Positions 18,507-27,119 of a DNA stretch of 64,000 nucleotides are shown one piece after another. The notes below the pieces were generated by a model. It ran no database searches and was not told the DNA's origin. It was given only the letters and a program-made list of their open reading frames with translations. Source of the DNA: Bosea beijingensis (GTDB taxonomy: Bacteria; Pseudomonadota; Alphaproteobacteria; Rhizobiales; Beijerinckiaceae); assembly GCF_030758975.1 (NCBI RefSeq), contig NZ_CP132359.1, positions 2,000,811-2,064,810 on the forward strand, written 5' to 3'. Both the position numbers and the translations under genes were made by a program. Within the stretch, counting starts at the first letter, position 1; the number at the start of each line of letters is the position of its first letter.

Positions 18507-19178
18507 TTGACCCGATTTTCGCCGATCCTCGCCTTCGTTTTCCTCATGCTGGCCTTCGGCCCTCAGACAACCTTCGGACAAGCCATGACCGACACCAGAT
18601 TGCATGCCGCCGCGGCCAAGGATGATGTCGTCGCGATCAAGCGGCTTCTCGCCGAGGGCGTCGCCGTCGATACGCGCGATGGTCGGGCGCAGACCGCCCT
18701 GCTGGTCGCGACCCATGAGAACCGCGTCAACGCCGCCCGCGCCCTGATCGAGGCCGGAGCAGACGTCAACGCCAAGGACGGGATGAACGACAGCCCCTAT
18801 CTCTATGCCGGTGCGCGCGGCCACCTCGCCATCCTCAAGCTCACGCTCGAGCATGGCGCGGACCTGAAGAGCACCAATCGCTATGGCGGCACGGCGCTGA
18901 TTCCGGCCTGCGAACGCGGCCATGTCGAGACGGTCCGCATCCTGATCGCGGCCGGCGTCAAGGTCGACCACATCAATAATCTCGGCTGGACCGGCCTTCT
19001 GGAGGCGATCATCCTCAGCGATGGCGGCGAGAAGCATCAGCAGGTCGTCAAGGACCTGCTCGCCGCCGGTGCCGATGTGAACCTCGCCGACCGCGATGGC
19101 GTCACCCCGCTCCAGCATGCGCGCAGCCGCGGCCAGACAAAGATGCAGCAGATCCTGCTCGCCGCCGGCGGCCGCTGA
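18507..19178 (+). CDS. Secreted ankyrin-repeat protein (TTG start)
   Basis: 223-residue protein with a signal peptide (FSPILAFVFLMLAFGPQTTFGQA) and then about five ankyrin repeats (RLHAAAAKDDVVAIKRLLAEG, ALLVATHENRVNAARALIEAG, and further copies), some ending in GADVN. Ankyrin repeats mediate protein binding, so a periplasmic partner is expected. No ATG exists before the signal peptide; the TTG at 18507 has an AAGGGAG ribosome-binding site 6 bp upstream and fits. It precedes the nucleoside deaminase by 13 bp and may be co-transcribed. Confidence 0.82.
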   Translation: MTRFSPILAFVFLMLAFGPQTTFGQAMTDTRLHAAAAKDDVVAIKRLLAEGVAVDTRDGRAQTALLVATHENRVNAARALIEAGADVNAKDGMNDSPYLYAGARGHLAILKLTLEHGADLKSTNRYGGTALIPACERGHVETVRILIAAGVKVDHINNLGWTGLLEAIILSDGGEKHQQVVKDLLAAGADVNLADRDGVTPLQHARSRGQTKMQQILLAAGGR

Positions 19179-19191
19179 ACGGGAGGCGAGC

Positions 19192-19665
19192 ATGAGCCAG
19201 GCACAGCGTTTTCTCTGCGAGGCGATCGAGCTTGCGCAAGCCAATATGGAGAAGGGCGGCCGGCCCTTCGGGGCGGTGATCGTCCGGGATGGCGAGGTCC
19301 TTGCTACCGGTGTCAACGAGACCGTTGCGACCAACGACCCGACCGCCCATGCCGAGATGATGGCGCTCCGCTCGGCGAGCCGCAAGCTCGGCTCGCCAAG
19401 CCTTGCCGGCTGCGCCGTCTATGCCAGCGGCCATCCCTGTCCAATGTGCATGGCGGCGATGCGGCTCTCAGGAATCAGCGAGGTCTGTTACGCCTATTCC
19501 AACGACGACGGCGCGCCCTTCGGCCTGTCGACGGCGACGATCTATGCCGATCTGGCCAAGCCCTTCGCCGAGCAGTCGATGAAGATCGCTTACGTGCCCG
19601 TTCGCCTCGAAACCGGGCCCGATCTCTATGCCGAATGGAAGCGGCGCCAGCCTAAGACGGCCTGA
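19192..19665 (+). CDS. Nucleoside/nucleobase deaminase (CMP/dCMP deaminase superfamily)
   Basis: 157-residue zinc deaminase. The motif THAE (zinc ligand His53, catalytic Glu55) and PCPMC (Cys83, Cys86) complete the zinc site. GGRPFGAVIVRDGEVLATG and the C-terminal WKRRQ resemble guanine deaminase (GuaD)-like proteins more than TadA, which normally has a longer RNA-binding tail. The likely reaction is deamination of guanine or a related base. The CynX-like transporter gene starts 4 bp after it, suggesting linked uptake or export of a base or cyanate-like compound. Confidence 0.85.
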   Translation: MSQAQRFLCEAIELAQANMEKGGRPFGAVIVRDGEVLATGVNETVATNDPTAHAEMMALRSASRKLGSPSLAGCAVYASGHPCPMCMAAMRLSGISEVCYAYSNDDGAPFGLSTATIYADLAKPFAEQSMKIAYVPVRLETGPDLYAEWKRRQPKTA

Positions 19666-19669
19666 AGCG

Positions 19670-20887
19670 ATGAATCCTGCTCGATCCGGCGCTTCACGGG
19701 CGCTTCTGCTCGCGGCCGTGGTGCTGGTCGGCTTGAATCTGCGGCCCTTCCTGACCGGCATCGGCCCGCTCGCGGCGGAAGTCCAGGCTGCGACCGGTCT
19801 CGGCTATGGCAGCCTCTCGCTGTTCACGCTGGTGCCCATGCTGCTGATGGGCATCTGCGCTTTCGCCGGTCCCTGGCTCCAGCGCATGCTCGGCGCGCGA
19901 ACGGCCGTGGTTGGCGCGCTCTGCATTCTCTGTGCTGCTGCGGCTCTGCGGCTGGTCACCACGAGCGGCGAGGCGCTGATCGCGACGGCGGCTTTCTGCG
20001 GGCTTGGTGTCGCGGTGGTGCAGTCGGTCTTCCCCGGCATCGTCAAGGCCGAATTCCCCGACCGGGTCGCGCTGGTCATGGGGCTCTATTCGGCCATGCT
20101 GATGGGCGGCGGCGCTCTCGGCGCGCAGCTTTCGCCACTGATCGCTCAACAGACCGGGAACTGGCATCTCGGCCTCGGCTGGATCGCCCTGCCGGCCGCG
20201 CTGGCGATGCTCGTGTCAGCGGTGGCGATACCGTCCGGCCGATCGGGGCAGGGCGGCGGACTGCCGGCGCTCGTCCTTCTGCGCCGCCCGCGCACATGGC
20301 TCCTGATGGTCTGTTTCGGGCTGGTAAATGGCGGCTATGCCTCGGTGGTCGCCTGGCTGGCGCCGGCCTATCAGGCGATGGGCTGGTCGGGGGCCGAGAG
20401 CGGTGGCGTGCTGGCGGTGATGGCGGGGAGCCAGGCGTTAGCAGCGCTGGTTATTCCCGCGCTGGCGGCTCGCAATCCAGATCGCCGATTCTGGATCTGG
20501 CTTGCACTGGCCTGTCAGGCCGTCGGCTTTGCCGGCTTGGCCTGGTGGCCGCTTGCTGCGCCCACCGGCTGGGCGATTGCGATCGGCGCCGGTTTAGGCG
20601 CCGGCTTCGCGCTGTTCCTGATCGTGGCGCTCGACCATATCGACAATCCCGCAAATGCCGGGGCGCTGTCGGCGCTGATGCAGGGCGGCGGCTTTCTGAT
20701 CTCCGCCGTCCCGCCCTTGATCGTCGCACTGCTGCGCGATGCCGGCGGCAGCTTCACCGCCGGCTGGCTCCTGCATCTGGCCTGCGCCGTGCTGGCGGGG
20801 TTGATGGCGCTGCGCTTCGCGCCGCGCGGTTATGCCCGCGCGATGCGGTTGATGCCGAAGGCCGATCAGGCCTTGTCGCCGAGATAG
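19670..20887 (+). CDS. MFS transporter, CynX/NimT family
   Basis: 405-residue major-facilitator protein with twelve predicted spans. The N-terminal VLVGLNLRPFLTGIGPLAAEVQ segment is the hallmark of the CynX/NimT branch (cyanate and 2-nitroimidazole transporters). The start at 19670 follows the deaminase stop by 4 bp and gives the normal N-terminus. The last 22 bp overlap the convergent RidA gene. Substrate unknown. Confidence 0.87.
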   Translation: MNPARSGASRALLLAAVVLVGLNLRPFLTGIGPLAAEVQAATGLGYGSLSLFTLVPMLLMGICAFAGPWLQRMLGARTAVVGALCILCAAAALRLVTTSGEALIATAAFCGLGVAVVQSVFPGIVKAEFPDRVALVMGLYSAMLMGGGALGAQLSPLIAQQTGNWHLGLGWIALPAALAMLVSAVAIPSGRSGQGGGLPALVLLRRPRTWLLMVCFGLVNGGYASVVAWLAPAYQAMGWSGAESGGVLAVMAGSQALAALVIPALAARNPDRRFWIWLALACQAVGFAGLAWWPLAAPTGWAIAIGAGLGAGFALFLIVALDHIDNPANAGALSALMQGGGFLISAVPPLIVALLRDAGGSFTAGWLLHLACAVLAGLMALRFAPRGYARAMRLMPKADQALSPR

Positions 20888-21255
20888 GCGGTCGCGTCGA
20901 TCTCGACGAGGCAGTTCGGCGAGCCTAGCCCGTTGACGATGCAGGAGACGCGATGGGGCGTCGCCTCGGCGAAATTGGCGAAATAGACCTCGTTCATCGG
21001 CTCCCAATAGGCGCGGTCGGTGACGTAGACCGTGCATTTCACGACATCGTCGAGGCTGCCGCCGGCCTCCTCGAGCAGCGCCTTGATATTGTCGATGCAT
21101 TGCTGGGTCTGGGCGCGGGGATCGCCGATCGCGAGCGCGCCGTCCTTGTCGGTGCCGACGCAGCAGACGAACATGAAGCCGCCGGCGACGGTGGCCTGGG
21201 CGAAGGGCAGGCGGCCCTTGTGGATGCGGTCCGAGGTGATGATGCGCTTGGGCAT
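20866..21255 (-). CDS. RidA family protein (YjgF/YER057c/UK114)
   Basis: 129-residue RidA-type protein. It has the core CIDNIKALLEEAGGSLDDVVKCTVYVTD and the following PHRVSCIVNGLGSPNCLVEIDATAYL. The conserved Arg of the deaminase pocket aligns with the Arg in PHRVSC. RidA proteins hydrolyse reactive enamines and imines; other subfamilies act in base or aromatic catabolism. It is convergent with, and overlaps, the MFS gene, and follows a nucleoside deaminase, so a role in nucleobase breakdown is possible. Confidence 0.88.
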   Translation of the reverse strand: MPKRIITSDRIHKGRLPFAQATVAGGFMFVCCVGTDKDGALAIGDPRAQTQQCIDNIKALLEEAGGSLDDVVKCTVYVTDRAYWEPMNEVYFANFAEATPHRVSCIVNGLGSPNCLVEIDATAYLGDKA

Positions 21256-21433
21256 GGCAGGCTCCGTCGACGGGCGGTCACCCTAGCGACTGGACGCACC
21301 CGGCGGAATGCAGCGTTCGGGAAACGGTGTAAGTCACGCCGCTCATTCGGCCATCGTCACCGCAGTATTCTGCAATATCTCTTCTCTCGCGCCTCCGATT
21401 GACTAAATTGGATGCAGGCCGGGTCGGACAGCC

Positions 21434-22639
21434 GTGGCAGAGCAGCCACCGCCGAACGCTTGGGACGCATCGGGAATGGATTGGGTATCGCTGGACGCCT
21501 ATGACGAGGACCGCATTTCGGTCATCAGCCGGAACCTGGCTGCGGCGATCGATGCCGCGACCTTCGGCGAGGGATCATGGGACGAGGTGCCTGCGATCCT
21601 GAGCGAGGCCTTTCCGGGTTCCTGGGGCGGGCTCGCCAACATGAACTTCTCCGAAAGCCGCCTCAACTTCCTGTCGCTCCAGAATATGGAGCCGGCCTTT
21701 GCAGCCGCCTATGCGGGGCATTTCGCCGCTATCAATCCCTGGAACGCTTATTGGGGCCGCATCAAGGGGACCACGATCGCCGCCTCGGAAGAAGTCTCTC
21801 CGGCGCAGAATTTCATCAAGACGGAATTTTATAACGACTGGCTACTTCCGCAGAATCGCGCGGTGGCCGCAGCCGGCATGAAACTCGTCGGCGAAAGCGG
21901 CGAGGTCGTGAACCTCCTCGTGCATTATCCGCTCTCCAGATCCGAGGTCTACGACACGGCGACGGTGAAAATCCTGACCAATATCCGCGGCAATCTGGAG
22001 CGCTCGGTCAACCTGGCCCGCCTCCTGCGCGCGGATGTTGAAACCGCGGTTGCCGAAGCGGCGCTGGTGGAGCGTGGTCGCTGCGCGGCCTTCATCATCG
22101 ATGGCGATCGGCGCCTGCGCGAAGCGAACCGGCTTGCGGAACGGCTCTTCGCCTCGGGACATGGGGTGGCGGTTCGGCATGGTCGCTGCCATCTCGGGGA
22201 TGCGACTGCGGATGCTCGCTTCGCATCGGCGCTGGAAGCGCTGTCCCGGGGAGAGCCCACGCCGATCTCGCGGATCGGTTTTCGTACCGCGACCGGGGCT
22301 TGGCAGCTATCGCTCGCTTCGCTTCCGGTTGCCCAGCCCCCAGGGGGAGCGCGCCTCGCCTTGCTGCCGCCCCGGCGCATGGTGCTGGTGCTCGTCACCG
22401 ATCTCGGCTCGAGGGGATTGAGCGCCGGCAACCTGGACGCCCTCGCCGGAGGTTTCGGCCTGACGCAGTCGGAAATCGCCTTCTGCAAGCGCCTGCTGCT
22501 GGGCGAGACGATTGCCGAAGCTGCAGACAAGCTCGGCATCACCCAAGGGACTGCGCGGACGCGGTTGAAGACGATCTTCCAGAAGACCGGGACGTCACGG
22601 CAGGCGGAGCTGATGCTCTTGCTGGTCAATATGAGTTGA
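21434..22639 (+). CDS. LuxR-type HTH transcriptional regulator
   Basis: 401-residue regulator of the same kind as the one at 5105-6244. It has an N-terminal sensor-like half of unknown fold, a PAS-like centre (AAFIIDGDRRLREANRLAERLF) and a C-terminal LuxR HTH (LTQSEIAFCKRLLLGETIAEAADKLGITQGTARTRLKTIFQKTGTSRQ). I take the GTG at 21434 as start; an ATG at 21476 is an alternative. The upstream 178 bp, shared with the divergent RidA gene, contain a TATT-CTGC-AATA motif near 21370. Targets unknown. Confidence 0.83.
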   Translation: MAEQPPPNAWDASGMDWVSLDAYDEDRISVISRNLAAAIDAATFGEGSWDEVPAILSEAFPGSWGGLANMNFSESRLNFLSLQNMEPAFAAAYAGHFAAINPWNAYWGRIKGTTIAASEEVSPAQNFIKTEFYNDWLLPQNRAVAAAGMKLVGESGEVVNLLVHYPLSRSEVYDTATVKILTNIRGNLERSVNLARLLRADVETAVAEAALVERGRCAAFIIDGDRRLREANRLAERLFASGHGVAVRHGRCHLGDATADARFASALEALSRGEPTPISRIGFRTATGAWQLSLASLPVAQPPGGARLALLPPRRMVLVLVTDLGSRGLSAGNLDALAGGFGLTQSEIAFCKRLLLGETIAEAADKLGITQGTARTRLKTIFQKTGTSRQAELMLLLVNMS

Positions 22640-23112
22640 CCATGGCTGACCGGGTTGCCGAGAAACTTCGGAGCGCGGGAACGTAGAGAGCAGAGCACGA
22701 TCGTGCGTGTCAGAAATGTGCCGCACTAGGTGCATTCTGCCGCAATATTTCTGCATCCGGTAGCAGGGGCTTCAGAAACCGGACATCGCGAAAAGCGCTT
22801 TGATTTCAAGAAGTTTGCAATCCATGGCGACTCGCACGAAGTGTCGAACGTTGAAACCTAATCCTAACTTCAAATGTCGCCACAGATCGAGTTGCGCCCG
22901 ATATCGTCACTTCGACGCGTGCTGTCCTAAATCGTGGCGGCCGGTTGAAACTACCGAATTGATGGTGAGGCCAACGCTTTGCGCCGATAGCTGACACGGA
23001 CTGGCTGGCGGGAAGCGGACATTCCATTCTGGCCGTAGTTCAATTGCGCCATAACTCCCGAGTGGCGCCGTTTCCGGCGCAACTGCGGATGATAGACGGG
23101 AGCATGTAATCT
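22640..23112. other. 473-bp gene-free stretch
   Basis: The base composition is visibly less GC-rich than the surroundings, and no ORF here has a recognisable product. It holds a 12-bp perfect palindrome GCACGATCGTGC at 22695 and two TGCCGCA boxes (near 22720 and 22738). The palindrome lies about 55 bp after the LuxR stop and could serve as a weak terminator stem. The remainder looks like decayed DNA. Confidence 0.5.
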
Positions 23113-23898
23113 ATGACGGGGGACAAGGATCCGCGGATTATCGCGATCGAGCCTGGCGATCGTCTGGTTGTGCTGGCTCGGATTTTGGATGCATCGTCGG
23201 AGCAAGCGAAGCGCGCTCTCGAACAGGAAGCAAGAGAGTGGCGTCCGCTCGGCAGCACTTGCCTCGGCCGGGGTCTATACCGCCACGACTCGATTTTCAG
23301 AGGGCAATCCGATGCCGCCGTCTGGAGCCATGTCGAGTTCACCTACTTCCGGGATTTCATACCAGGCGATGTGATCGATCGGCTCGTCCGGTCGCCTCCG
23401 GTTCCAGGCGTAGTGCTTCTGCGCGCCGAAATCCTGCTCACGACGCCGGCGTCTTTCGTGGTTCCCACGAACTGGGCGGGCTCGTCGCATCGCCCCGGCC
23501 GCAGACCCTCGATCGAGTACCTCGACGTGCATCCATCCCGACTGGCGGACTACCGGGATATGATGCGTCGCCATATCGGACCTGCGGCGGCGAAGCTTGT
23601 CGCCTTAGACAAGCTGGGGACGTTCAGATCGATGGAGACGGCCGCCGTCATGTTCCAGGATCCTTCGCTTGTCGCGACCTGGAACCAGATCCACCTCAGC
23701 GAGGTGGTCGCGGAAGGATTTCGCGGCTTCGGCGAGGAACTCGATGCCGCCTTGCGGGAGACTGTGCCGGGCGGCAGTTTCGCCAACGTTTTCGCTGGGT
23801 TGAATGATATGCGGACTATTCCTCGCTGGACCCTGAACATTCCGGTGTTCGAGGATGAGGCCGCCGTGGGCGATTGGGCGAAGAGTTCCTCCCTCTAG
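23113..23898 (+). CDS. Unrecognised two-domain protein, possibly a dimeric alpha/beta-barrel type
   Basis: 261-residue soluble protein with no signal peptide and no family I can name. The C-terminal half (IEYLDVHPSRLADYRDMMRR, then GTFRSMETAAVMFQDP and WNQIHLSEVV) has the strand-helix-strand pattern of NIPSNAP/EthD-like ferredoxin barrels. The N-terminal half (RLVVLARILDASSEQAKRALEQE...HVEFTYFRDF) may be a second copy. Codon use looks less biased toward GC-ending codons than its neighbours. It sits alone between two gene-poor stretches, which suggests recent acquisition or a leftover of a larger cluster. Confidence 0.6.
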   Translation: MTGDKDPRIIAIEPGDRLVVLARILDASSEQAKRALEQEAREWRPLGSTCLGRGLYRHDSIFRGQSDAAVWSHVEFTYFRDFIPGDVIDRLVRSPPVPGVVLLRAEILLTTPASFVVPTNWAGSSHRPGRRPSIEYLDVHPSRLADYRDMMRRHIGPAAAKLVALDKLGTFRSMETAAVMFQDPSLVATWNQIHLSEVVAEGFRGFGEELDAALRETVPGGSFANVFAGLNDMRTIPRWTLNIPVFEDEAAVGDWAKSSSL

Positions 23899-24001
23899 CT
23901 GAGCCGCGCAGTTCCAATCGCCGACATCAGGGCCTAGCCCGGAATCGGACATTTGCGGGCAGGTCGAAAGCTAAATTCACTGAAGGGGCAGAGGCGGATC
24001 G

Positions 24002-24262
24002 TTACAGCCGATTTGGAAAGTTGCGCTGATTGAGATTGCACGAACTCCGGGGCTCGACTTCCACGATCGTATGCGAGAGGTCATGAATCTTGGCGAGCTT
24101 CTCCTGTAGAAGCTGGCCGGCTGAGGATTGGCCGAAGAGATGGCGACGTGGAGGTCGTTGATGGTGTCGCCATCCGTTTCAGGGGAGGCCCCCAACCTCC
24201 ACCCGCAGATCCTCGCTCTCGGTCATATGGTCCAGCAGCACGCCGCCGTTCCCAATGCGGAA
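24002..24262 (-). pseudogene. Decayed C-terminal part of a cation diffusion facilitator (DmeF/CzcD-like)
   Basis: Translating the minus strand in three successive frames recovers fragments in the right order for the cytoplasmic end of a CDF metal-efflux protein. They are GNGGVLLDHMTESEDL, then DGDTINDLHV, then (missing the usual WRxGPGH) AISSANPQPASFYR, then LLQEKLAKIHDLSHTIVEVEP and a stop at 24002. DLHV(W) and LSHxTVEV are the conserved ends of this domain. At least two frameshifts and a small deletion are needed, and the membrane part is absent. It abuts the end of the M24 peptidase gene. The region 23899-24001 shows nothing else. Confidence 0.6.
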
Positions 24263-24270
24263 GGTGCCTC

Positions 24271-25482
24271 TCAGGGCTCGCGAGCGAAGGGGTCGTCAAT
24301 GCTGTGCGCCGGTTGAGTGAACCAGCGCGCGCCATCCTCGGCCATGTAGGCGATGTCCTCGAGCCGGACACCGAATTCGCCGTAGATGCACATCATCGGC
24401 TCCACCGAGAAGCACATGCCGACCTGGAGTGGCGTCTTGTTGCCCTTGACCATAAAGGACTCCTCATGGACGTCGAGGCCGAGCCCGTGGCCGGTCCGGT
24501 GCGGCAGGCCCGGCACCTTGTAGCCGGGCCCGTAGCCTGCAGCCTCGATCACGCCGCGGGCGCCGAAATCGACGTTCTCGCAGGGGGCGCCGAGCTTGGC
24601 GGCGGCAAAGCCACCGAGCTGCGCCCGCTTCTCCAAGTCCCAGATCTCGCGCTGGCGGGCGCTCGGCTCGCCGAAAACATAGGTGCGGGTGATGTCGGAG
24701 CGGTAGCCGCCGACCTTGGTGCCCATGTCAATCAGCACCATGTCGCCATCGGCCAGCGTCTGCTCATAGGGCACGCCATGCGGGTAGGCGGTTGCTTCGC
24801 CGAACTGCGCGGCGCCGCTGGTCCAGTTCATGCCGAGCTTGCGATGCGCCTGGTCGAGGAACATCTTGACCTGCGCCGTGGTGACGCCGACCTGCAGCGC
24901 GCGGGCGGCGGCCTTGTGGACCTCCATGGTGATGTCCATGGCGCGCTGGATCAGCGCGATCTCGGCGGCGGATTTCAGTTGCCGGCAGGTGGCGGTGATG
25001 CTGCCGCCCTGGGTGAACGAGAAGCGGTTTCCGGCCTTGCGCAGGCCGTCGACCGTATAGAACGGCGTGTGCGGGTCGAGCGCGATCTGGCCGCTCTCAT
25101 AGCCCATGGAGCGGATCGTCTCGACGACGAGCTCAGTCGGGTCCTCGTGTTCTTCCCAGCAACGCACCTGGTCGCCGAACTTCATGTACTCGCGCGTCTT
25201 TGGTTCCTCGAAGGTCGGGCTGAGATAGACGATCTCGCCCTCGACCGGGATGATCGCGCCGTGTAGCCGCTCGGTCAGGCCGAGCTGGATGCCCGTGAAA
25301 TAGGCGAGGCTCGTCGAAGTATCCAGATATAGCGCCTGCAGGCCCTGCTCGCGTAGCAATTCCTGGGCCTTGGCGATGCGGTCTTTAAATTCCTTGACCG
25401 CAATCGGCTCGATGCCGTCGGTCATCGGCTTCAACTTGGCGAGTTCCGCCTCGAAGCTCGATCCGCCCACTCCGATGGTCAT
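24271..25482 (-). CDS. M24 family Xaa-Pro-type aminopeptidase
   Basis: 403-residue pita-bread-fold metallopeptidase. Metal ligands are visible as DMGTKVGGYRSDITRTY (two Asp), RTGHGLGLDVHE (His), FSVEPMM (Glu) and VRLEDI (Glu). The N-terminal creatinase-like domain (residues ~20-150) is present. Members cleave Xaa-Pro bonds, creatine or related C-N bonds. It is the last gene of a leftward unit: permease, ATPase, binding protein, permease, GntR, peptidase. It therefore probably processes the imported solute. Confidence 0.9.
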   Translation of the reverse strand: MTIGVGGSSFEAELAKLKPMTDGIEPIAVKEFKDRIAKAQELLREQGLQALYLDTSTSLAYFTGIQLGLTERLHGAIIPVEGEIVYLSPTFEEPKTREYMKFGDQVRCWEEHEDPTELVVETIRSMGYESGQIALDPHTPFYTVDGLRKAGNRFSFTQGGSITATCRQLKSAAEIALIQRAMDITMEVHKAAARALQVGVTTAQVKMFLDQAHRKLGMNWTSGAAQFGEATAYPHGVPYEQTLADGDMVLIDMGTKVGGYRSDITRTYVFGEPSARQREIWDLEKRAQLGGFAAAKLGAPCENVDFGARGVIEAAGYGPGYKVPGLPHRTGHGLGLDVHEESFMVKGNKTPLQVGMCFSVEPMMCIYGEFGVRLEDIAYMAEDGARWFTQPAHSIDDPFAREP

Positions 25483-25527
25483 ATGCGTCGTCCCCGTCTG
25501 GTCGTGTGAAAAGGCTTGGCGTCGGTT

Positions 25528-26247
25528 TCAGGCGGCTGGCGCCTGCGCCTGGGCTGGTCCATCCGCGTCGCCCTGCAGCAGGTGCAGCAGGTCGTGCCGC
25601 ACGGCGAGCACGTGCTCGAGGGTCAGCCTTGCCGCTTCTTCGGCATTCCCGGCACGGCAGTAGGCGAGCAGCGCGGCATGCTCGTGCTTGGCCCGGGCCG
25701 TCGCACCGTCGGACATGGCGAGTTGGACGCGGGTGTAGCGATCGGTGTTGGCGAGCAGCATCCGCACCAGTTCGAGCGTCTGCGTGCGGCCGGAAGCGCC
25801 GTAGAGCGACAGGTGGTATTCGCGGTTGAGCTCGCCATAGGCTTCAGTGTCGCCCCGCGCGATCGCCGCGGAATAGTCCGCCAGCAGGGCCTCGGCCCGC
25901 GCGAAGTCGCCTTCGCACAGCCGCGGCACGGCGCGGCGGATCAGATCAGGCTCGAGAATGGCGCGCAGGTCGAACAGCTCGGCGATGTCGAGGGCCGACA
26001 GGGCCGTGACGACGGCGCCGCGATGCGGATGCAGCGTCACCAGCCCCTCGGCCGCCAGTTGGCGGAAGGCCTCCCGGATCGGAATTCGGCTGATCCCGAA
26101 CTCGCGCGCCAGCGCGTCCTGCCGCAAGGCCTCGCCCGCCGCGACCGCGCCTGAGAGGATGCGCCGGCGCAGCTCGTTCACCGCCGCGCCGGCCACGGTC
26201 TGCCGAAACTGGGGTAGCGTCGCTCGTATCGGGCCGCTGGCGTTCAT
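25528..26247 (-). CDS. GntR family regulator, FadR/FCD type
   Basis: 239-residue regulator. The winged HTH (residues ~15-80) has AGEALRQDALAREFGISRIPIREAFRQLAAEGLV, the classic FCD-GntR pattern. The all-helical FCD domain has metal-binding His and Asp candidates in LNREYHLSLYGASG and HEHAALLAYCRAG. It sits inside the transporter-peptidase unit, 13 bp from the permease gene, and most likely represses the whole module in response to the solute or a breakdown product. Confidence 0.9.
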   Translation of the reverse strand: MNASGPIRATLPQFRQTVAGAAVNELRRRILSGAVAAGEALRQDALAREFGISRIPIREAFRQLAAEGLVTLHPHRGAVVTALSALDIAELFDLRAILEPDLIRRAVPRLCEGDFARAEALLADYSAAIARGDTEAYGELNREYHLSLYGASGRTQTLELVRMLLANTDRYTRVQLAMSDGATARAKHEHAALLAYCRAGNAEEAARLTLEHVLAVRHDLLHLLQGDADGPAQAQAPAA

Positions 26248-26260
26248 CGCGCTCGCTCGT

Positions 26261-27115
26261 TCATTGGGCTTTGTAGCGCCGCTGGACCAGCAGCCCGGAG
26301 ATGGCGGTGAGCGTCAGCGTCGTCAGCATCAGGATGAAGGCGATTGCCGCCGCGAAGGGCCAGTTGTTGTTGACCGCGAACTCCCGGTAGAGCATCGGCG
26401 CCATCATCTGGAAGCGCGCGCCGCCGAGCAGGAAGGGCGTCGCATAGGCGTTCATCGCCAGGATGAAGCATAGGATGCCGCCGGTCGCGATGCCCGGCAA
26501 GGCGAGCGGCAGCACCACATGCCCGAAGCGCCGCGCCGGATCGGCCCCCAGGCTGTCGGCGGCCTCTTCCAGCCTGGCGTCGATGCCCTCGATCACGCTC
26601 TGCAGCGTCAGGATCATGTAGGGCAGGTTGATCGAGAGAATGCCGAGCGCCACCGCGAAGGAGGTGTAGAGCAGCGAAACCCCGGGGCCGCCGAACGCGG
26701 TATAGAGCGCGTCGATGATGCCGCCCTTCGCCAGCACCCCCATCCAGCCCAGGGCGCGCACGGTGGAGCCGATGAACAGCGGCAGGATGATGAGGAGCAC
26801 GCCGATCGATTTCCAGCGGCTCTGCGAACGCGCCAGCTTGTAGGCGATCGGAAAGCCGAGGATCAGGCAGAGCAGGGTCGTGATGATCGCGATGCTGAAC
26901 GTCGTCCAGAGGACGCCCGTATAGAAGGGGTCCGTGACGAAGCGCAGATAGTTCTCCGGCGTGAACGCATCCACCATGAAGGTGCGGCGATCGTACTTGT
27001 TCAGGCTGTAGCGGGCGAGCAGTGCCAGCGGCAGCACCAGCGAGAGCATGACGACCATGGTCGCCGGCCCGATGAGCAGCGAAGCTGTAAGCCCCTCGGG
27101 CCGGCGACGCGTCAT
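26261..27115 (-). CDS. ABC transporter permease, spermidine/putrescine (PotB) type
   Basis: 284-residue permease with six spans. The CUT1/polyamine-type EAA loop appears as EAADSLGADPARRFGHVVLPLALPGIATG. The N-terminal LLIGPATMVVMLSLVLPLALLARYSLNKYD matches PotB-like proteins. It is separated by 4 bp from the binding-protein gene and partners with the PotC-like permease encoded at the promoter-proximal end of the unit. Confidence 0.9.
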   Translation of the reverse strand: MTRRRPEGLTASLLIGPATMVVMLSLVLPLALLARYSLNKYDRRTFMVDAFTPENYLRFVTDPFYTGVLWTTFSIAIITTLLCLILGFPIAYKLARSQSRWKSIGVLLIILPLFIGSTVRALGWMGVLAKGGIIDALYTAFGGPGVSLLYTSFAVALGILSINLPYMILTLQSVIEGIDARLEEAADSLGADPARRFGHVVLPLALPGIATGGILCFILAMNAYATPFLLGGARFQMMAPMLYREFAVNNNWPFAAAIAFILMLTTLTLTAISGLLVQRRYKAQ

Positions 27116-27119
27116 GGAA

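Noticed and set aside
22695..22706. Palindrome GCACGATCGTGC as a regulator site
   Set aside because: A 12-bp palindrome in GC-rich DNA can arise by chance, and it lies after, not before, a gene.
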